The translations under genes were made by a program, and so were the position numbers. This document shows, piece after piece, positions 51,519-59,226 of a stretch of DNA of 64,000 nucleotides; position 1 is the stretch's first letter; each line of letters starts with the position of its first letter. The notes beneath the pieces were generated by a model that was not told where the DNA came from, made no database searches, and saw only the letters and a program-made list of their open reading frames with translations. Origin of the DNA: an uncultured Roseibium sp. (GTDB lineage Bacteria; Pseudomonadota; Alphaproteobacteria; Rhizobiales; Stappiaceae); contig NZ_OY769915.1 of assembly GCF_963669205.1 (NCBI RefSeq), forward strand, positions 1,958,001-2,022,000, written 5' to 3'.

Positions 51519-51921
51519 TGAGGGTTCCTCCCAAAGCAGTCGATTTCGGAAGCCGTAAGCGCTTCGACGGCGATATTGCATATTACTATCTATAAATGCA
51601 AATGCGAAAATTGCTTTTTTGCCGTTAAAAAACCGAATGTGAGCTCTTTGCGACACGAAATCAACTTTCTAAATCGAAGAAAATATAAATAATTAGAGTA
51701 TTATAGCTGGATGTGAAAAGGAGTGTCGCGTAGCCTGCAGATTCTGAAATTTTGTTCATTAAAGTTTAAAAATGCAAAACTGATTGACATTGCATTTCGC
51801 TTGCGATGTACATTTACAAGAGAGCCTGCTTCGGTTTAGCTGGGTCGCGCCGTAGTCAAGTGCGGTCTTCGGAAGCCTCTGCGCCTCAACCAGGCCGCAT
51901 ATCCGGGAGTTGGATCTGAAC
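51519..51921. promoter_or_regulatory. AT-rich divergent control region of the acid-sugar cluster
   Basis: This 403-base gap holds no gene. It contains two inverted repeats of the hexamer ATGCAA/TTGCAT: TTGCAT-N14-ATGCAA at 51576-51601, near the tctC start, and ATGCAA-N12-TTGCAT at 51772-51795. The second overlaps a TTGACA (51784-51789), a likely -35 box for the rightward gntR promoter. GntR autoregulation and control of the operon are the natural reading. Confidence 0.5.
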
Positions 51922-52833
51922 ATGAGAACAAGCGGTCTGACCGAACGGATTTCGCTCCAACTGGCACAGGATATCGTCTCGGGTGCATTTGAGCCGGGTG
52001 AGCACATTCGCGCGCAATCGATCGCGGACCGCTATAACGTGTCGCGCACGCCTGCGCGGGATGCATTGATCACGCTGGAAACGGCGGGCGTCCTGGAGCA
52101 CCGGCACAACCGGGGTTATTTCGTCACCGAGACGCCGCTGCAGGAGGTTCCCGAAAGCCTGCGTTCCCAACAAGGGGCCGAGAACGGGGAATACCATAGC
52201 ATTGCCGAGGACTGGTTGACGGACCAGCTTCCCGAAGAGGTGACGGAACAGTTCCTGCGTCAGCGATACGGTCTGACCAAGGCGAAACTGAATGACGTTC
52301 TGGTGCGGGCGGTGCGAGAGGGCTGGGCGGAGCGGAAAGATGGCTACGGCTGGCGTTTCTTGCCCGTTGCCAAAACCGCCGAGGCCTTCGACGAGATTTA
52401 CCGCTTCAGGATGGCAATTGAACCGGCGGCGATGCTTGAGCCGGGATTTGAAATTGACCGGCGTGTGCTTGACGAACAGCGCCGTATGCAGGAACGCCTG
52501 CTTGAGGCGGACCTGGACAGGTTCCAGCCCGAACAGCTTCTGAAGAACGGGGCTCTGTTCCACGAGGAACTGATCAAGCTGTCGAACAACCCGTATTTTT
52601 ACACCGCGCTGCAAAGGGTCAACCAGATGCGCCGCCTGATGGAATACCGGGCCAAGATCGACAAGGACCGGCTTGTCGAACAGTGCACCGAGCATCTGGA
52701 GATTATCGGGCTGCTGGAAAGAGGGCAGGTCGCCGACGCGTCATACCTCATGCGCCGTCATCTGAGCGGCGCCCTCAAGCGCAAGTCCCCGATCGCCTGG
52801 TCGTGGTCGGAGGAGATCGTCAGAGAGCCGTGA
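51922..52833 (+). CDS. GntR-family regulator with an extra winged-helix-like segment
   Basis: The 303-residue protein starts with a GntR winged helix (ISLQLAQDIVSGAFEPGEHIR, then SIADRYNVSRTPARDALITLETAGVLEHRHNRGYFV). A C-terminal FCD-type helical effector domain begins near residue 153 (EAFDEIYRFRMAIEPAAM). Between them, residues about 89-148 read like a second winged helix: YHSIAEDWLTDQLPEEV, then FLRQRYGLTKAKLNDVL, then AVREGWAERKDGYGWRF. Ordinary FadR/VanR proteins lack this, and the extra 60-70 residues explain its length. It is divergent from the TTT/otnK operon and probably its regulator. Confidence 0.85.
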   Translation: MRTSGLTERISLQLAQDIVSGAFEPGEHIRAQSIADRYNVSRTPARDALITLETAGVLEHRHNRGYFVTETPLQEVPESLRSQQGAENGEYHSIAEDWLTDQLPEEVTEQFLRQRYGLTKAKLNDVLVRAVREGWAERKDGYGWRFLPVAKTAEAFDEIYRFRMAIEPAAMLEPGFEIDRRVLDEQRRMQERLLEADLDRFQPEQLLKNGALFHEELIKLSNNPYFYTALQRVNQMRRLMEYRAKIDKDRLVEQCTEHLEIIGLLERGQVADASYLMRRHLSGALKRKSPIAWSWSEEIVREP

Positions 52834-52837
52834 CCCG

Positions 52838-53070
52838 GTCTGCCGCTGTCCGGTTTGGAATGCACCTTCGAATATTTGTCGTTGTGAGGGCTGCAGAACG
52901 CCGTCCGGCGCAAAGCAGGCATGGATAATGGTTCCCTGGATTTGTCGTCCCGGTTTGCCGCGCAAGCGGCAAGACCGGGAACCAGTATCCCCTGTAGCCG
53001 AGAGGAAGAAGAAGGCGAAACAGGTGGCTGCCGGGTTCCGGCCTTCCGCGTTGCTTCAGCCGGAATGACA
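52838..53070 (-). repeat. Dispersed intergenic repeat, copy B (inverted)
   Basis: This is the inverted counterpart of the repeat at 7804-8030. Read on the minus strand it begins TGTCATTCCGGCTGAAGC at 53070, shares GGAAGGCCGGAACCCGG, and has the same CCCGGT / ACCGGG hairpin with inner TTGCCGC / GCGGCAA stem. It ends with a tail that still aligns (GGACGG, TGCAGC, ATTCCA blocks). The rest of the gap, 53071-53188, shows nothing I can name. Confidence 0.8.
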
Positions 53071-53188
53071 AGTTCATTGACTGCGGACCACCTCACCAGA
53101 TCCATTTCGGGTTAACCTTCCATCAGGGGATCCGGTCCGGGACCAACCGGTTCTCGGCTTCTTCGAGGGTCGGCCCGCTGCGCGCGCT

Positions 53189-54292
53189 TCATGGCGTTGT
53201 CTGCCGTCCCGCTGGCAGGGTGTCCAGCGCGGCGATGGGCACGCGCGGTATCTTCGCGAGCACATGATCCGTCACGATCGCGGAAAGCCAGATGCCGACA
53301 AGCGTCAGCCACGCGGTCACGGCGAAAAGGGAGGCTCCCGTTATGCCGGCACCGACGGCGCAGCCGCCCGCGAGCATTCCGCCGAATCCCATCAGGGCCG
53401 CGCCGGTAAGGTATCTGGCCATGGACGGACCGCTTTCGAACCCTTGAAGCATCAACTGCCGGGTGAGGAGGGCGGCGAAAAACGAGCCGAGGAAGACGCC
53501 CGGCACAAGTCCGGAATTGAATCCGAGCTCTTCGAAGGGGGCGGACAGGAACAGCATCAGCATGTCGGCCGACGGCCCGGTGAAGGTCACGCCTTCCACC
53601 TGTACCGGATCGAAGGCCTGCCGGGTCATGGCGGTCGTGAACCAGAGCGCCAGCGGCACCGTCAAACCTGCGCCGACGGCGGCTGCCAGCCGCCAGACGG
53701 AACTCCGGTTGCGCCAGCCGAAACCGAGGCCCGCGAGCAGCCAGAAGCCGCCGAACAGAAAGACCGATGCTTCGCTCATGCCCAGGTATGTCGTGAGATC
53801 ATTGCCGCCTGTATCGACCGTTGTCCACAATCCGGACAGCCAGTCGCGCAGGGGTTTCAGGGCACCGTAAAGACTTGCCTGGGCGACAACGGCAAAGACC
53901 AGGCCGGACAGCAGGGCCCTCAGGTTGCCCGTCGCCGAAAGTACCAGCAGCCGGCTCGCGCACCCGCGTGCCATCACCATGCCTGTTCCGAACATCGCCC
54001 CCCCGATGAGCGCCCCGGAGAGGCTCTGCGGTGACGCCAGCTGGCGCGTTTCGCCCGTATCGACTTCACCAAGCAGCGCCAGAAACTGCGTCGCGATCAG
54101 GGCACTGGAAAAGGCGAGCAGCCAGATCGGAAGGCGGCCGGCGGGTCTGCGGCGGGAAAACTCCAGCGCGGCGGCCCTGAGGCAGAACCGGCTCTGCTGC
54201 GCGAATGCACCGAACAGGATGCCGACAGTCAGTCCGCCGAGCACAAGCACCGTGGGTTCCGGCAATCTGTCGAGTAGTGCGGTCAGGTCCAT
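53189..54292 (-). CDS. YeeE/YedE-family sulfur-compound transporter
   Basis: The 367-residue membrane protein of the YeeE/TsuA family takes up thiosulfate or related sulfur compounds. Conserved cysteine motifs are seen in ARGCASRLLVLSATGNLRAL and LAGGCAVGAGITGASLF, plus QQSRFCLRAA near the N-terminus. It has about 9-10 helices. A candidate SoxR operator lies upstream (54399-54414), so it is probably an independent unit of the sox regulon. It is a paralogue of the next gene but clearly different in sequence. Confidence 0.85.
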   Translation of the reverse strand: MDLTALLDRLPEPTVLVLGGLTVGILFGAFAQQSRFCLRAAALEFSRRRPAGRLPIWLLAFSSALIATQFLALLGEVDTGETRQLASPQSLSGALIGGAMFGTGMVMARGCASRLLVLSATGNLRALLSGLVFAVVAQASLYGALKPLRDWLSGLWTTVDTGGNDLTTYLGMSEASVFLFGGFWLLAGLGFGWRNRSSVWRLAAAVGAGLTVPLALWFTTAMTRQAFDPVQVEGVTFTGPSADMLMLFLSAPFEELGFNSGLVPGVFLGSFFAALLTRQLMLQGFESGPSMARYLTGAALMGFGGMLAGGCAVGAGITGASLFAVTAWLTLVGIWLSAIVTDHVLAKIPRVPIAALDTLPAGRQTTP

Positions 54293-54398
54293 AAGCGATC
54301 CGGTGCAGCGGGCTCAGCTCTGTCAGCAGTTCAAGATCCGACCAGTGTGAAGGCAGCGGACCGGCACGCATTGACCGATCTCAAGACTGGAACAGAAA

Positions 54399-54414
54399 AT
54401 TCGAATTTTTGAAT
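54399..54414. promoter_or_regulatory. Candidate SoxR operator upstream of the YeeE gene
   Basis: ATTC-N8-GAAT in the AT-rich part of the 175-base gap, about 107 bases before the YeeE start. It has the same spacing as sites before soxV, soxX and soxB. The pattern ATTC-N8-GAAT is what I recall for related ArsR-type sulfide/persulfide sensors (SqrR/BigR). Confidence 0.55.
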
Positions 54415-54467
54415 ATGAATAGTGGCCACGTCAGCCGATTTGGCCTTCACTGCTCCGGCAGACGGCG

Positions 54468-55523
54468 TTACTCGGCAGGCGCAAAGCCGGTGATGAGCTG
54501 CTTCAGGCCGAAGGCCGCGCCGGCGAATATCGCCAGAAACGTGATCGGTGCACTGTAGGCCAGCACGGAAAAGGCGGAAATTCCCTGACCTACGCTGCAG
54601 CCGACGGCAAGGATTGCGCCCGGACCCATGATTGCAGCGCCGGTAATCTGACGCCGGAGTTCGCGGGGGTCCTCGCAGGCCTCCCAGCGGAAATGTCCCT
54701 TGGCGAAGGAGCCGAGGAATGCACCGATGACGACGCCGACGACCGATCCGACGCTGAAGGACAGAGTGTTTCCGGAGGCGGTCATGCCGTAATAGATCGT
54801 GTCGCCGATCGGCGCGGCGAATGTGTGCGTCTCGATCGGTTCCGCCTCGAAACCGGTCATGGCGACCCAGTAGGTGCCGACCCAGCCCGACACGATCGCA
54901 AGCCCGACGACACTTCCCCAGAAAATATGCCTGGGCGACGTCCTGAAGGCGGCACTGGTGAGCGTGAAGGCGATGATCAGCCCGCCGGCGGCAAGGCCCG
55001 TGATGATCGGCGCGATCCCGAACGCGGCATCAAGGAACTGGCTGACACCCTGCGGGGACTGAGCGCCGGTTTCGACCGGGAACAGCCACACGCGCGCTTG
55101 GGCGAGGGGGCCGGACATGACGAAATAGGCGGACAGTCCCATGACGATCACCATGACGAACGCGCGCAGGTCCCCGCCGCCGAGGCGAGCGAGTGCGCCG
55201 TATCCGCAATTGCCGCAGAGGGCCATACCGTAGCCGAACATCAGCCCGCCGACGATCGAACCAAACGGGTTCCAGACCCTGTCGAGATACGCCGTGCTTG
55301 ATCCTTCAAGAAGTCCGGAGGACATGGCGGCATGGGAGCCGATAATGGCGACGCCGATTGCAAGACCCCACATGCGCAGACGCCGGTCGTCCGCTCCGTA
55401 GAGAACGTCTTCAATGGCTCCGAGCGTGCAGAACCGTCCGATGCGCGCAGCAAGCCCGAGGGCAATTCCGCCCAAAAGGCCAATCAGCGCAACCGTGTTG
55501 GCTTCTCCAAGCGCCTCCAGCAT
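54468..55523 (-). CDS. soxT: YeeE/YedE-family transporter (SoxT-like)
   Basis: The 351-residue membrane protein of the YeeE/YedE family carries AARIGRFCTLGAIEDVLYG, ALCGNCGYGALARLGGGDLRAF and LAVGCSVGQGISAFSVLAYSAP with the conserved cysteines. In Paracoccus the soxT gene lies next to soxR, as here. A GGGGAGGAG site precedes the ATG. It lies 54 bases downstream of soxR on the same strand, most likely in the operon soxS-soxR-soxT. Probable role: import of a sulfur compound, or delivery to SoxR/Sox proteins. Confidence 0.82.
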   Translation of the reverse strand: MLEALGEANTVALIGLLGGIALGLAARIGRFCTLGAIEDVLYGADDRRLRMWGLAIGVAIIGSHAAMSSGLLEGSSTAYLDRVWNPFGSIVGGLMFGYGMALCGNCGYGALARLGGGDLRAFVMVIVMGLSAYFVMSGPLAQARVWLFPVETGAQSPQGVSQFLDAAFGIAPIITGLAAGGLIIAFTLTSAAFRTSPRHIFWGSVVGLAIVSGWVGTYWVAMTGFEAEPIETHTFAAPIGDTIYYGMTASGNTLSFSVGSVVGVVIGAFLGSFAKGHFRWEACEDPRELRRQITGAAIMGPGAILAVGCSVGQGISAFSVLAYSAPITFLAIFAGAAFGLKQLITGFAPAE

Positions 55524-55577
55524 GTCCGGCTCCTCCCCAGGGTCCTGACCCTACCCGGACGCTAGCCAAGCGTTCGG

Positions 55578-55961
55578 TTAGTCCTCTCGGCAGAACAGGT
55601 CATAAACCACTTCCATGATTTGCTTGGGCCGGTCGTCTGTCAAGCTGTAGTAGATCGCCTTGCCGTCGCGGCGCGGGGTCACCAGGCCTTCGAGTCTGAG
55701 CCGCGTCAGTTGCTGCGACACGGCGGCTTGCCGCGCGGACAGAAGATTTTCCAGTTCCGCCACCGACTTTTCGCCCGAGGCGAGGTGGCACAGGATCATC
55801 AACCGGCCTTCGTGGCTGATGGCTTTCAGGAAATTGGAGGCGCGCTGGGCGTTCTTCATCATCCTGTCCATGTCTTCGGCACACATGTCGGCATCGAACA
55901 CCGGCAGGCGGGACGTGGTTTCGCTCGCGTCTTCGGGCGTGCCTTGCGTGTCAGCGCTCAT
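55578..55961 (-). CDS. soxR: ArsR-family sulfur-responsive repressor
   Basis: The 127-residue winged-helix protein has the ArsR core: FLKAISHEGRLMILCHLASGEKSVAELENLL, then ARQAAVSQQLTRLRLEGLVTPRRDGKAIYYSL. Cysteines occur in MCAEDM (C27), ILCHL and the C-terminal LFCRED. SoxR-type repressors sense sulfane sulfur through two such cysteines (in the recognition-domain helix and near the C-terminus) and release the sox promoters. It lies 6 bases after soxS and is divergent from soxV. Confidence 0.9.
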   Translation of the reverse strand: MSADTQGTPEDASETTSRLPVFDADMCAEDMDRMMKNAQRASNFLKAISHEGRLMILCHLASGEKSVAELENLLSARQAAVSQQLTRLRLEGLVTPRRDGKAIYYSLTDDRPKQIMEVVYDLFCRED

Positions 55962-55967
55962 CGTTTC

Positions 55968-56366
55968 TCAACCTGTCTGATCCAGCGGAATATTCGCATT
56001 GCTGAACATCATGCTGAGCAAGCTCCAGAAAAAATCCTCACCGGGGTACCCCTCGATTCGACCGACTTCTCCGCCATTGTGCACGAGAATGAAGGTCGGT
56101 GTGAAGCGGACCTTCCGTTCGAAGGCCACATCGGGCGTCTCGCCATGCAGGTTATAGCGCTTCAGCGGAGCGGTTCTACCCTCGGCCGTTTTCGGGTAGA
56201 TATGCGCGATCTCCTTGTTCCACCTGGCACACCAGTGACACCCGTCTTCCTCCGCCATGAGCAGGAACGTCTCGGCAGGCGCCGCGGCCGGCGCGAGCGC
56301 GAGCATCAGAACGATCAGCGTCTTCAACAAAGTCAATTCGAAACCCCGATTGACGAGTGCACACAC
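55968..56366 (-). CDS. soxS: Periplasmic thioredoxin-like protein SoxS
   Basis: The 132-residue protein has a hydrophobic leader (TLIVLMLALAPAAAPA) and a thioredoxin-type active site GCHWC (C43, C46), followed by the cis-proline region RFTPTFILVHNG. In Paracoccus, SoxS keeps the Sox multienzyme system active by reducing SoxY. It is the first gene of the leftward arm of the sox divergon. The start codon could be somewhat internal, since no strong ribosome site is seen before the ATG at 56366. Confidence 0.87.
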   Translation of the reverse strand: MCALVNRGFELTLLKTLIVLMLALAPAAAPAETFLLMAEEDGCHWCARWNKEIAHIYPKTAEGRTAPLKRYNLHGETPDVAFERKVRFTPTFILVHNGGEVGRIEGYPGEDFFWSLLSMMFSNANIPLDQTG

Positions 56367-56372
56367 TTAATC

Positions 56373-56392
56373 ATAATCTAATTTGTGAATAT
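56373..56392. promoter_or_regulatory. Candidate SoxR operator between soxS and soxV
   Basis: ATAATC-N8-GAATAT, one mismatch from the ATATTC-N8-GAATAT seen before soxB, in the 51-base divergent gap. It is placed to control both soxS-soxR and soxV-soxW. Confidence 0.55.
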
Positions 56393-56417
56393 ATCAAGCT
56401 GAGAAGCAGCTCAATCC

Positions 56418-57158
56418 ATGTTCGAGATCACCTATTTCGGTGCGCTGGCCGCAGGGCTCTTGTCGTTCCTGTCGCCCTGCATCCTGCCGATTGTGCCTTT
56501 CTACCTGAGTTACCTGGCGGGCGTCAGTGTGAACCAGGTGGAAACGCAGACGCGTGTCTCCGGTGCCGTCAAGCTGCGCGCCTTCCTGTCGGCCTGTTTT
56601 TTTGCGCTCGGGGTGATCACCGTCTTCATGGGGCTCGGGGCAACGGCCAGCACGTTCGGTCAGCTGGTGCGCGAATATTTTGATGTGCTGCGCTGGATTG
56701 CAGCTGCAATCATCATCGTGATGGGGCTTCATTTCCTGGGGCTCATCCGGATCGGCATCCTCTATCGGCAGCTTCGCGTCGAAACCGGCAATGCGGCGGG
56801 CGTCAGTCTGCTCGGGGCCTATGTCGTCGGGCTTGCATTTGCGTTCGGCTGGACGCCGTGCGTCGGCCCGGTGCTTGCCGCAATCCTGTTCACGGCCGCA
56901 GGCCAGGAGACCGCGGCGCAAGGCGCGGCGCTGCTCTTCGTCTACGGCCTCGGCATGACGCTGCCTTTTGTTGTCACGGCTCTTTTCATCGGCCCGTTCA
57001 TGACCTGGATGGCCGGTTTCCGAAAATATCTTGGCGTCGTTGAAAAGCTGATGGGTGCGTTCCTGATCCTGTTCGGGGTCCTGATCGCGACGAACTCCAT
57101 CAACATCATCGCCCAATGGATGCTGGAAAACGTCCCCTGGTTCAGCGCCATTGGATAG
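56418..57158 (+). CDS. soxV: CcdA-family thiol reductant transporter SoxV
   Basis: The 246-residue membrane protein has six helices and the two conserved CcdA cysteines: one in SFLSPCILPIVPFYLSYLAG and one in FGWTPCVGPVLAA. CcdA/SoxV proteins carry reducing power from cytoplasmic thioredoxin to periplasmic partners such as SoxW and SoxS. It is the first rightward sox gene, and soxW follows. Confidence 0.93.
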   Translation: MFEITYFGALAAGLLSFLSPCILPIVPFYLSYLAGVSVNQVETQTRVSGAVKLRAFLSACFFALGVITVFMGLGATASTFGQLVREYFDVLRWIAAAIIIVMGLHFLGLIRIGILYRQLRVETGNAAGVSLLGAYVVGLAFAFGWTPCVGPVLAAILFTAAGQETAAQGAALLFVYGLGMTLPFVVTALFIGPFMTWMAGFRKYLGVVEKLMGAFLILFGVLIATNSINIIAQWMLENVPWFSAIG

Positions 57159-57202
57159 AGCTCCGCAGCATTCAAAAGGGCTCGAATGGAGGAGGAATGA
57201 CA

Positions 57203-57763
57203 ATGACACGTTTGTTCTGGGCGCTTTGCGCAGTTTTTTTCTCAACTCAGGTGTTCGCGGCCGAAATCGGCGATGACGGTCTCCACAAGGCGTCCTGGAT
57301 GCGGGACACCTTCAAGGATCTCTCCGAAGATCTTGAGGAAGCAAACGCGGAAGGCAAGCGCCTGATGGTGATCGTCGAGCAGCGCGGCTGCATCTACTGC
57401 AAGCGGATGCACGAGGAAGTTTTCGTCATTCCGGAGATCTCGCAATACATCGAAGACAACTATTTCGTCGTCCAGATCAACATGTTCGGAGACGTCGAGG
57501 TTACCGATTTCGACGGCACGACGCTGCCGGAAAAGGACATGGTCAAACGGTGGGGAGCGCTGTTCACGCCCAACATCTTCTTCTTCCCGGCTGAAGTCGG
57601 CGACGGCGTCACGGCACCTCAGGCGGCTGTCGCCAACATGCCGGGTGCTTTCGGACGGTGGACAACGATGAACATGCTGACCTGGGTGGTGGAAGAAGGC
57701 TACAACAGCGACGAACCCTTCCAGAAATACCACGCGCGCAAGTTCGAAAGCCAAAACAAGTAA
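57203..57763 (+). CDS. soxW: Periplasmic thioredoxin SoxW
   Basis: The 186-residue protein has a signal peptide (TRLFWALCAVFFSTQVFAA) and a thioredoxin-fold active site RGCIYCKRMH (C63, C66). The later WGALFTPNIFFFP holds the cis-proline. It receives electrons from SoxV. The ATG at 57203 is chosen because GGAGG lies at proper distance; the ATG at 57197 is too close to that site. A 153-base gap with a SoxR-type site follows. Confidence 0.9.
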   Translation: MTRLFWALCAVFFSTQVFAAEIGDDGLHKASWMRDTFKDLSEDLEEANAEGKRLMVIVEQRGCIYCKRMHEEVFVIPEISQYIEDNYFVVQINMFGDVEVTDFDGTTLPEKDMVKRWGALFTPNIFFFPAEVGDGVTAPQAAVANMPGAFGRWTTMNMLTWVVEEGYNSDEPFQKYHARKFESQNK

Positions 57764-57823
57764 CTAACCATGCTGCGGCGCGACATTTTATTTCGTTTAT
57801 GTTGCGTGTGCGAACAGATAGAT

Positions 57824-57843
57824 AAATTCATTTAATTGAATTT
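57824..57843. promoter_or_regulatory. Candidate SoxR operator before soxX
   Basis: AAATTCA-N6-TGAATTT, which contains ATTC-N8-GAAT exactly. It lies in the gap between soxW and soxX, 73 bases before the soxX start. A further GCGAATATGT follows at about 57859. It implies a second promoter for soxXYZA. Confidence 0.6.
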
Positions 57844-57916
57844 GTTATTGCGTAAACGCGAATATGTGCTGTATGGTCTCGGGAAAGGCCACCGGGAATC
57901 GGCTGAGGGAGGACCC

Positions 57917-58390
57917 ATGAAACATGTAATATTCGCCATTGGCGCAATGCTTGCAGCATCGACGGCGTTCGCCGAGGCGGTCAAGCCGACGGACGTCGTC
58001 TTCACCGACGGCGCTGTCGACGTTTCGCTCTCGGGCGTCGCCGGCGATCCTGCTTCAGGGGCCGAAATCATGAACAAGGGTGCCGGCAACTGCATCGCCT
58101 GCCATCAGGTTTCCGCTCTCAGCCACCTGGCGTTTCACGGCGAGATCGGCCCGCCGCTCGACGGTGTCGCTGACCGGTGGTCCGTTCCGGAACTGCGCGG
58201 CATTGTTGCGAACGCAAAGGTGATGTTCGAAGGCAGCCTGATGCCGTCCTTCTACAAGACCGAAGGCTTCATTCGCCTCGGGGATGCCTATACAGGCGAT
58301 GCCCACGGCGATGCTGACGTTCAACCGCTGCTGACCGCCCAGCAGATCGAAGACGTCGTCGCCTTTCTCGTAACGCTCAAGGAAGAGTGA
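57917..58390 (+). CDS. soxX: Sulfur oxidation c-type cytochrome SoxX
   Basis: The 157-residue monoheme cytochrome has a signal peptide (MKHVIFAIGAMLAASTAFA), heme motif CIACH (C59, C62, H63) and likely axial methionine M109 in GSLMPSF. It pairs with SoxA to couple thiosulfate to the SoxY cysteine and accept electrons. A GGGAGGAC site precedes the ATG. First gene of the XYZA run. Confidence 0.94.
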   Translation: MKHVIFAIGAMLAASTAFAEAVKPTDVVFTDGAVDVSLSGVAGDPASGAEIMNKGAGNCIACHQVSALSHLAFHGEIGPPLDGVADRWSVPELRGIVANAKVMFEGSLMPSFYKTEGFIRLGDAYTGDAHGDADVQPLLTAQQIEDVVAFLVTLKEE

Positions 58391-58412
58391 GCTTCCTGAA
58401 ATGGAGACCAAC

Positions 58413-58835
58413 ATGGAAATGACACGGCGAAAGCTACTTGCATTCGGCTCCGGCACATTCGCCCTTGCCACCCTGTCGAGCCTGCCCGCATTTGCCACCC
58501 TGACGGATGATGCGATCGCGGCGCTGACCGGCGGTGCGGATATGGGCGAGGGGGCCATCACCCTGACGGCGCCGGAAATCGCCGAAAACGGCAACACCGT
58601 TCCGATCGCCTTTGATGCTCCGGGCGCGGCAGAAGTCACGCTGTTCGCCGATGGCAACCCGGTTCCGAATGTCGCGACGTTCAAGTTCGGCCCGCTCAGC
58701 GCCTCGCGCAGCGCCTCGACGCGCATCCGCCTTGCCACGACCCAGAACGTGGTGGCGATCGCCAAGATGGACGACGGATCCTTCCAGATGGCCAAGGCCA
58801 ACGTGAAAGTAACCATCGGCGGCTGCGGCGGCTGA
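58413..58835 (+). CDS. soxY: Thiosulfate oxidation carrier protein SoxY
   Basis: The 140-residue protein has a twin-arginine leader (MTRRKLLAFGSG) and ends in the diagnostic GGCGG with C138, the residue that carries sulfur intermediates during the Sox cycle. The immunoglobulin-like body binds SoxZ. The ATG at 58413 has GGAG 7 bases upstream; an ATG at 58401 is possible but less likely. It is exported folded, together with SoxZ, which lacks a leader. Confidence 0.95.
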   Translation: MEMTRRKLLAFGSGTFALATLSSLPAFATLTDDAIAALTGGADMGEGAITLTAPEIAENGNTVPIAFDAPGAAEVTLFADGNPVPNVATFKFGPLSASRSASTRIRLATTQNVVAIAKMDDGSFQMAKANVKVTIGGCGG

Positions 58836-58860
58836 TCGGCAAGGCATTAGGAGACAATTC

Positions 58861-59190
58861 ATGGCATCCGGTGTGAAACCACGGGTAAAGGTACCCAAGA
58901 AGGCTGCGGCAGGCGAAACGATCACCATCAAGACGCTGATCAGCCACAAGATGGAAAGCGGTCAGCGCAAGGACGATGACGGCAATGTCATCCCGCGCTC
59001 GATCATCAACCGCTTCACCGCCGACTTCAACGGTCAGAACGTGATCGACGTGGTGCTTGAGCCCGCAATCTCGACCAATCCCTACTTCCAGTTCGAAGCG
59101 GTTGTACCCGAATCCGGTGAATTCAAGTTCACCTGGTACGACGACGACGGATCTGTCTACGACACGACAAAGAAGATCACGGTCAGCTGA
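58861..59190 (+). CDS. soxZ: Thiosulfate oxidation carrier complex protein SoxZ
   Basis: The 109-residue protein with no signal peptide rides out of the cell with SoxY. Typical stretches are ETITIKTLISHKMESGQRKDDDGNVIPR and VPESGEFKFTWYDDDGSVY. It partners SoxY as the SoxYZ carrier on which sulfur is oxidised by SoxB and SoxCD. Confidence 0.95.
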   Translation: MASGVKPRVKVPKKAAAGETITIKTLISHKMESGQRKDDDGNVIPRSIINRFTADFNGQNVIDVVLEPAISTNPYFQFEAVVPESGEFKFTWYDDDGSVYDTTKKITVS

Positions 59191-59226
59191 CCGACAATGA
59201 CAAGCGTCTGGTTGAGGGAGGAAGGC

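Noticed and set aside
52758..53105. 115-codon minus-strand frame over repeat copy B
   Set aside because: Same repeat-derived peptide as in copy A and partly antisense to the end of the GntR gene.
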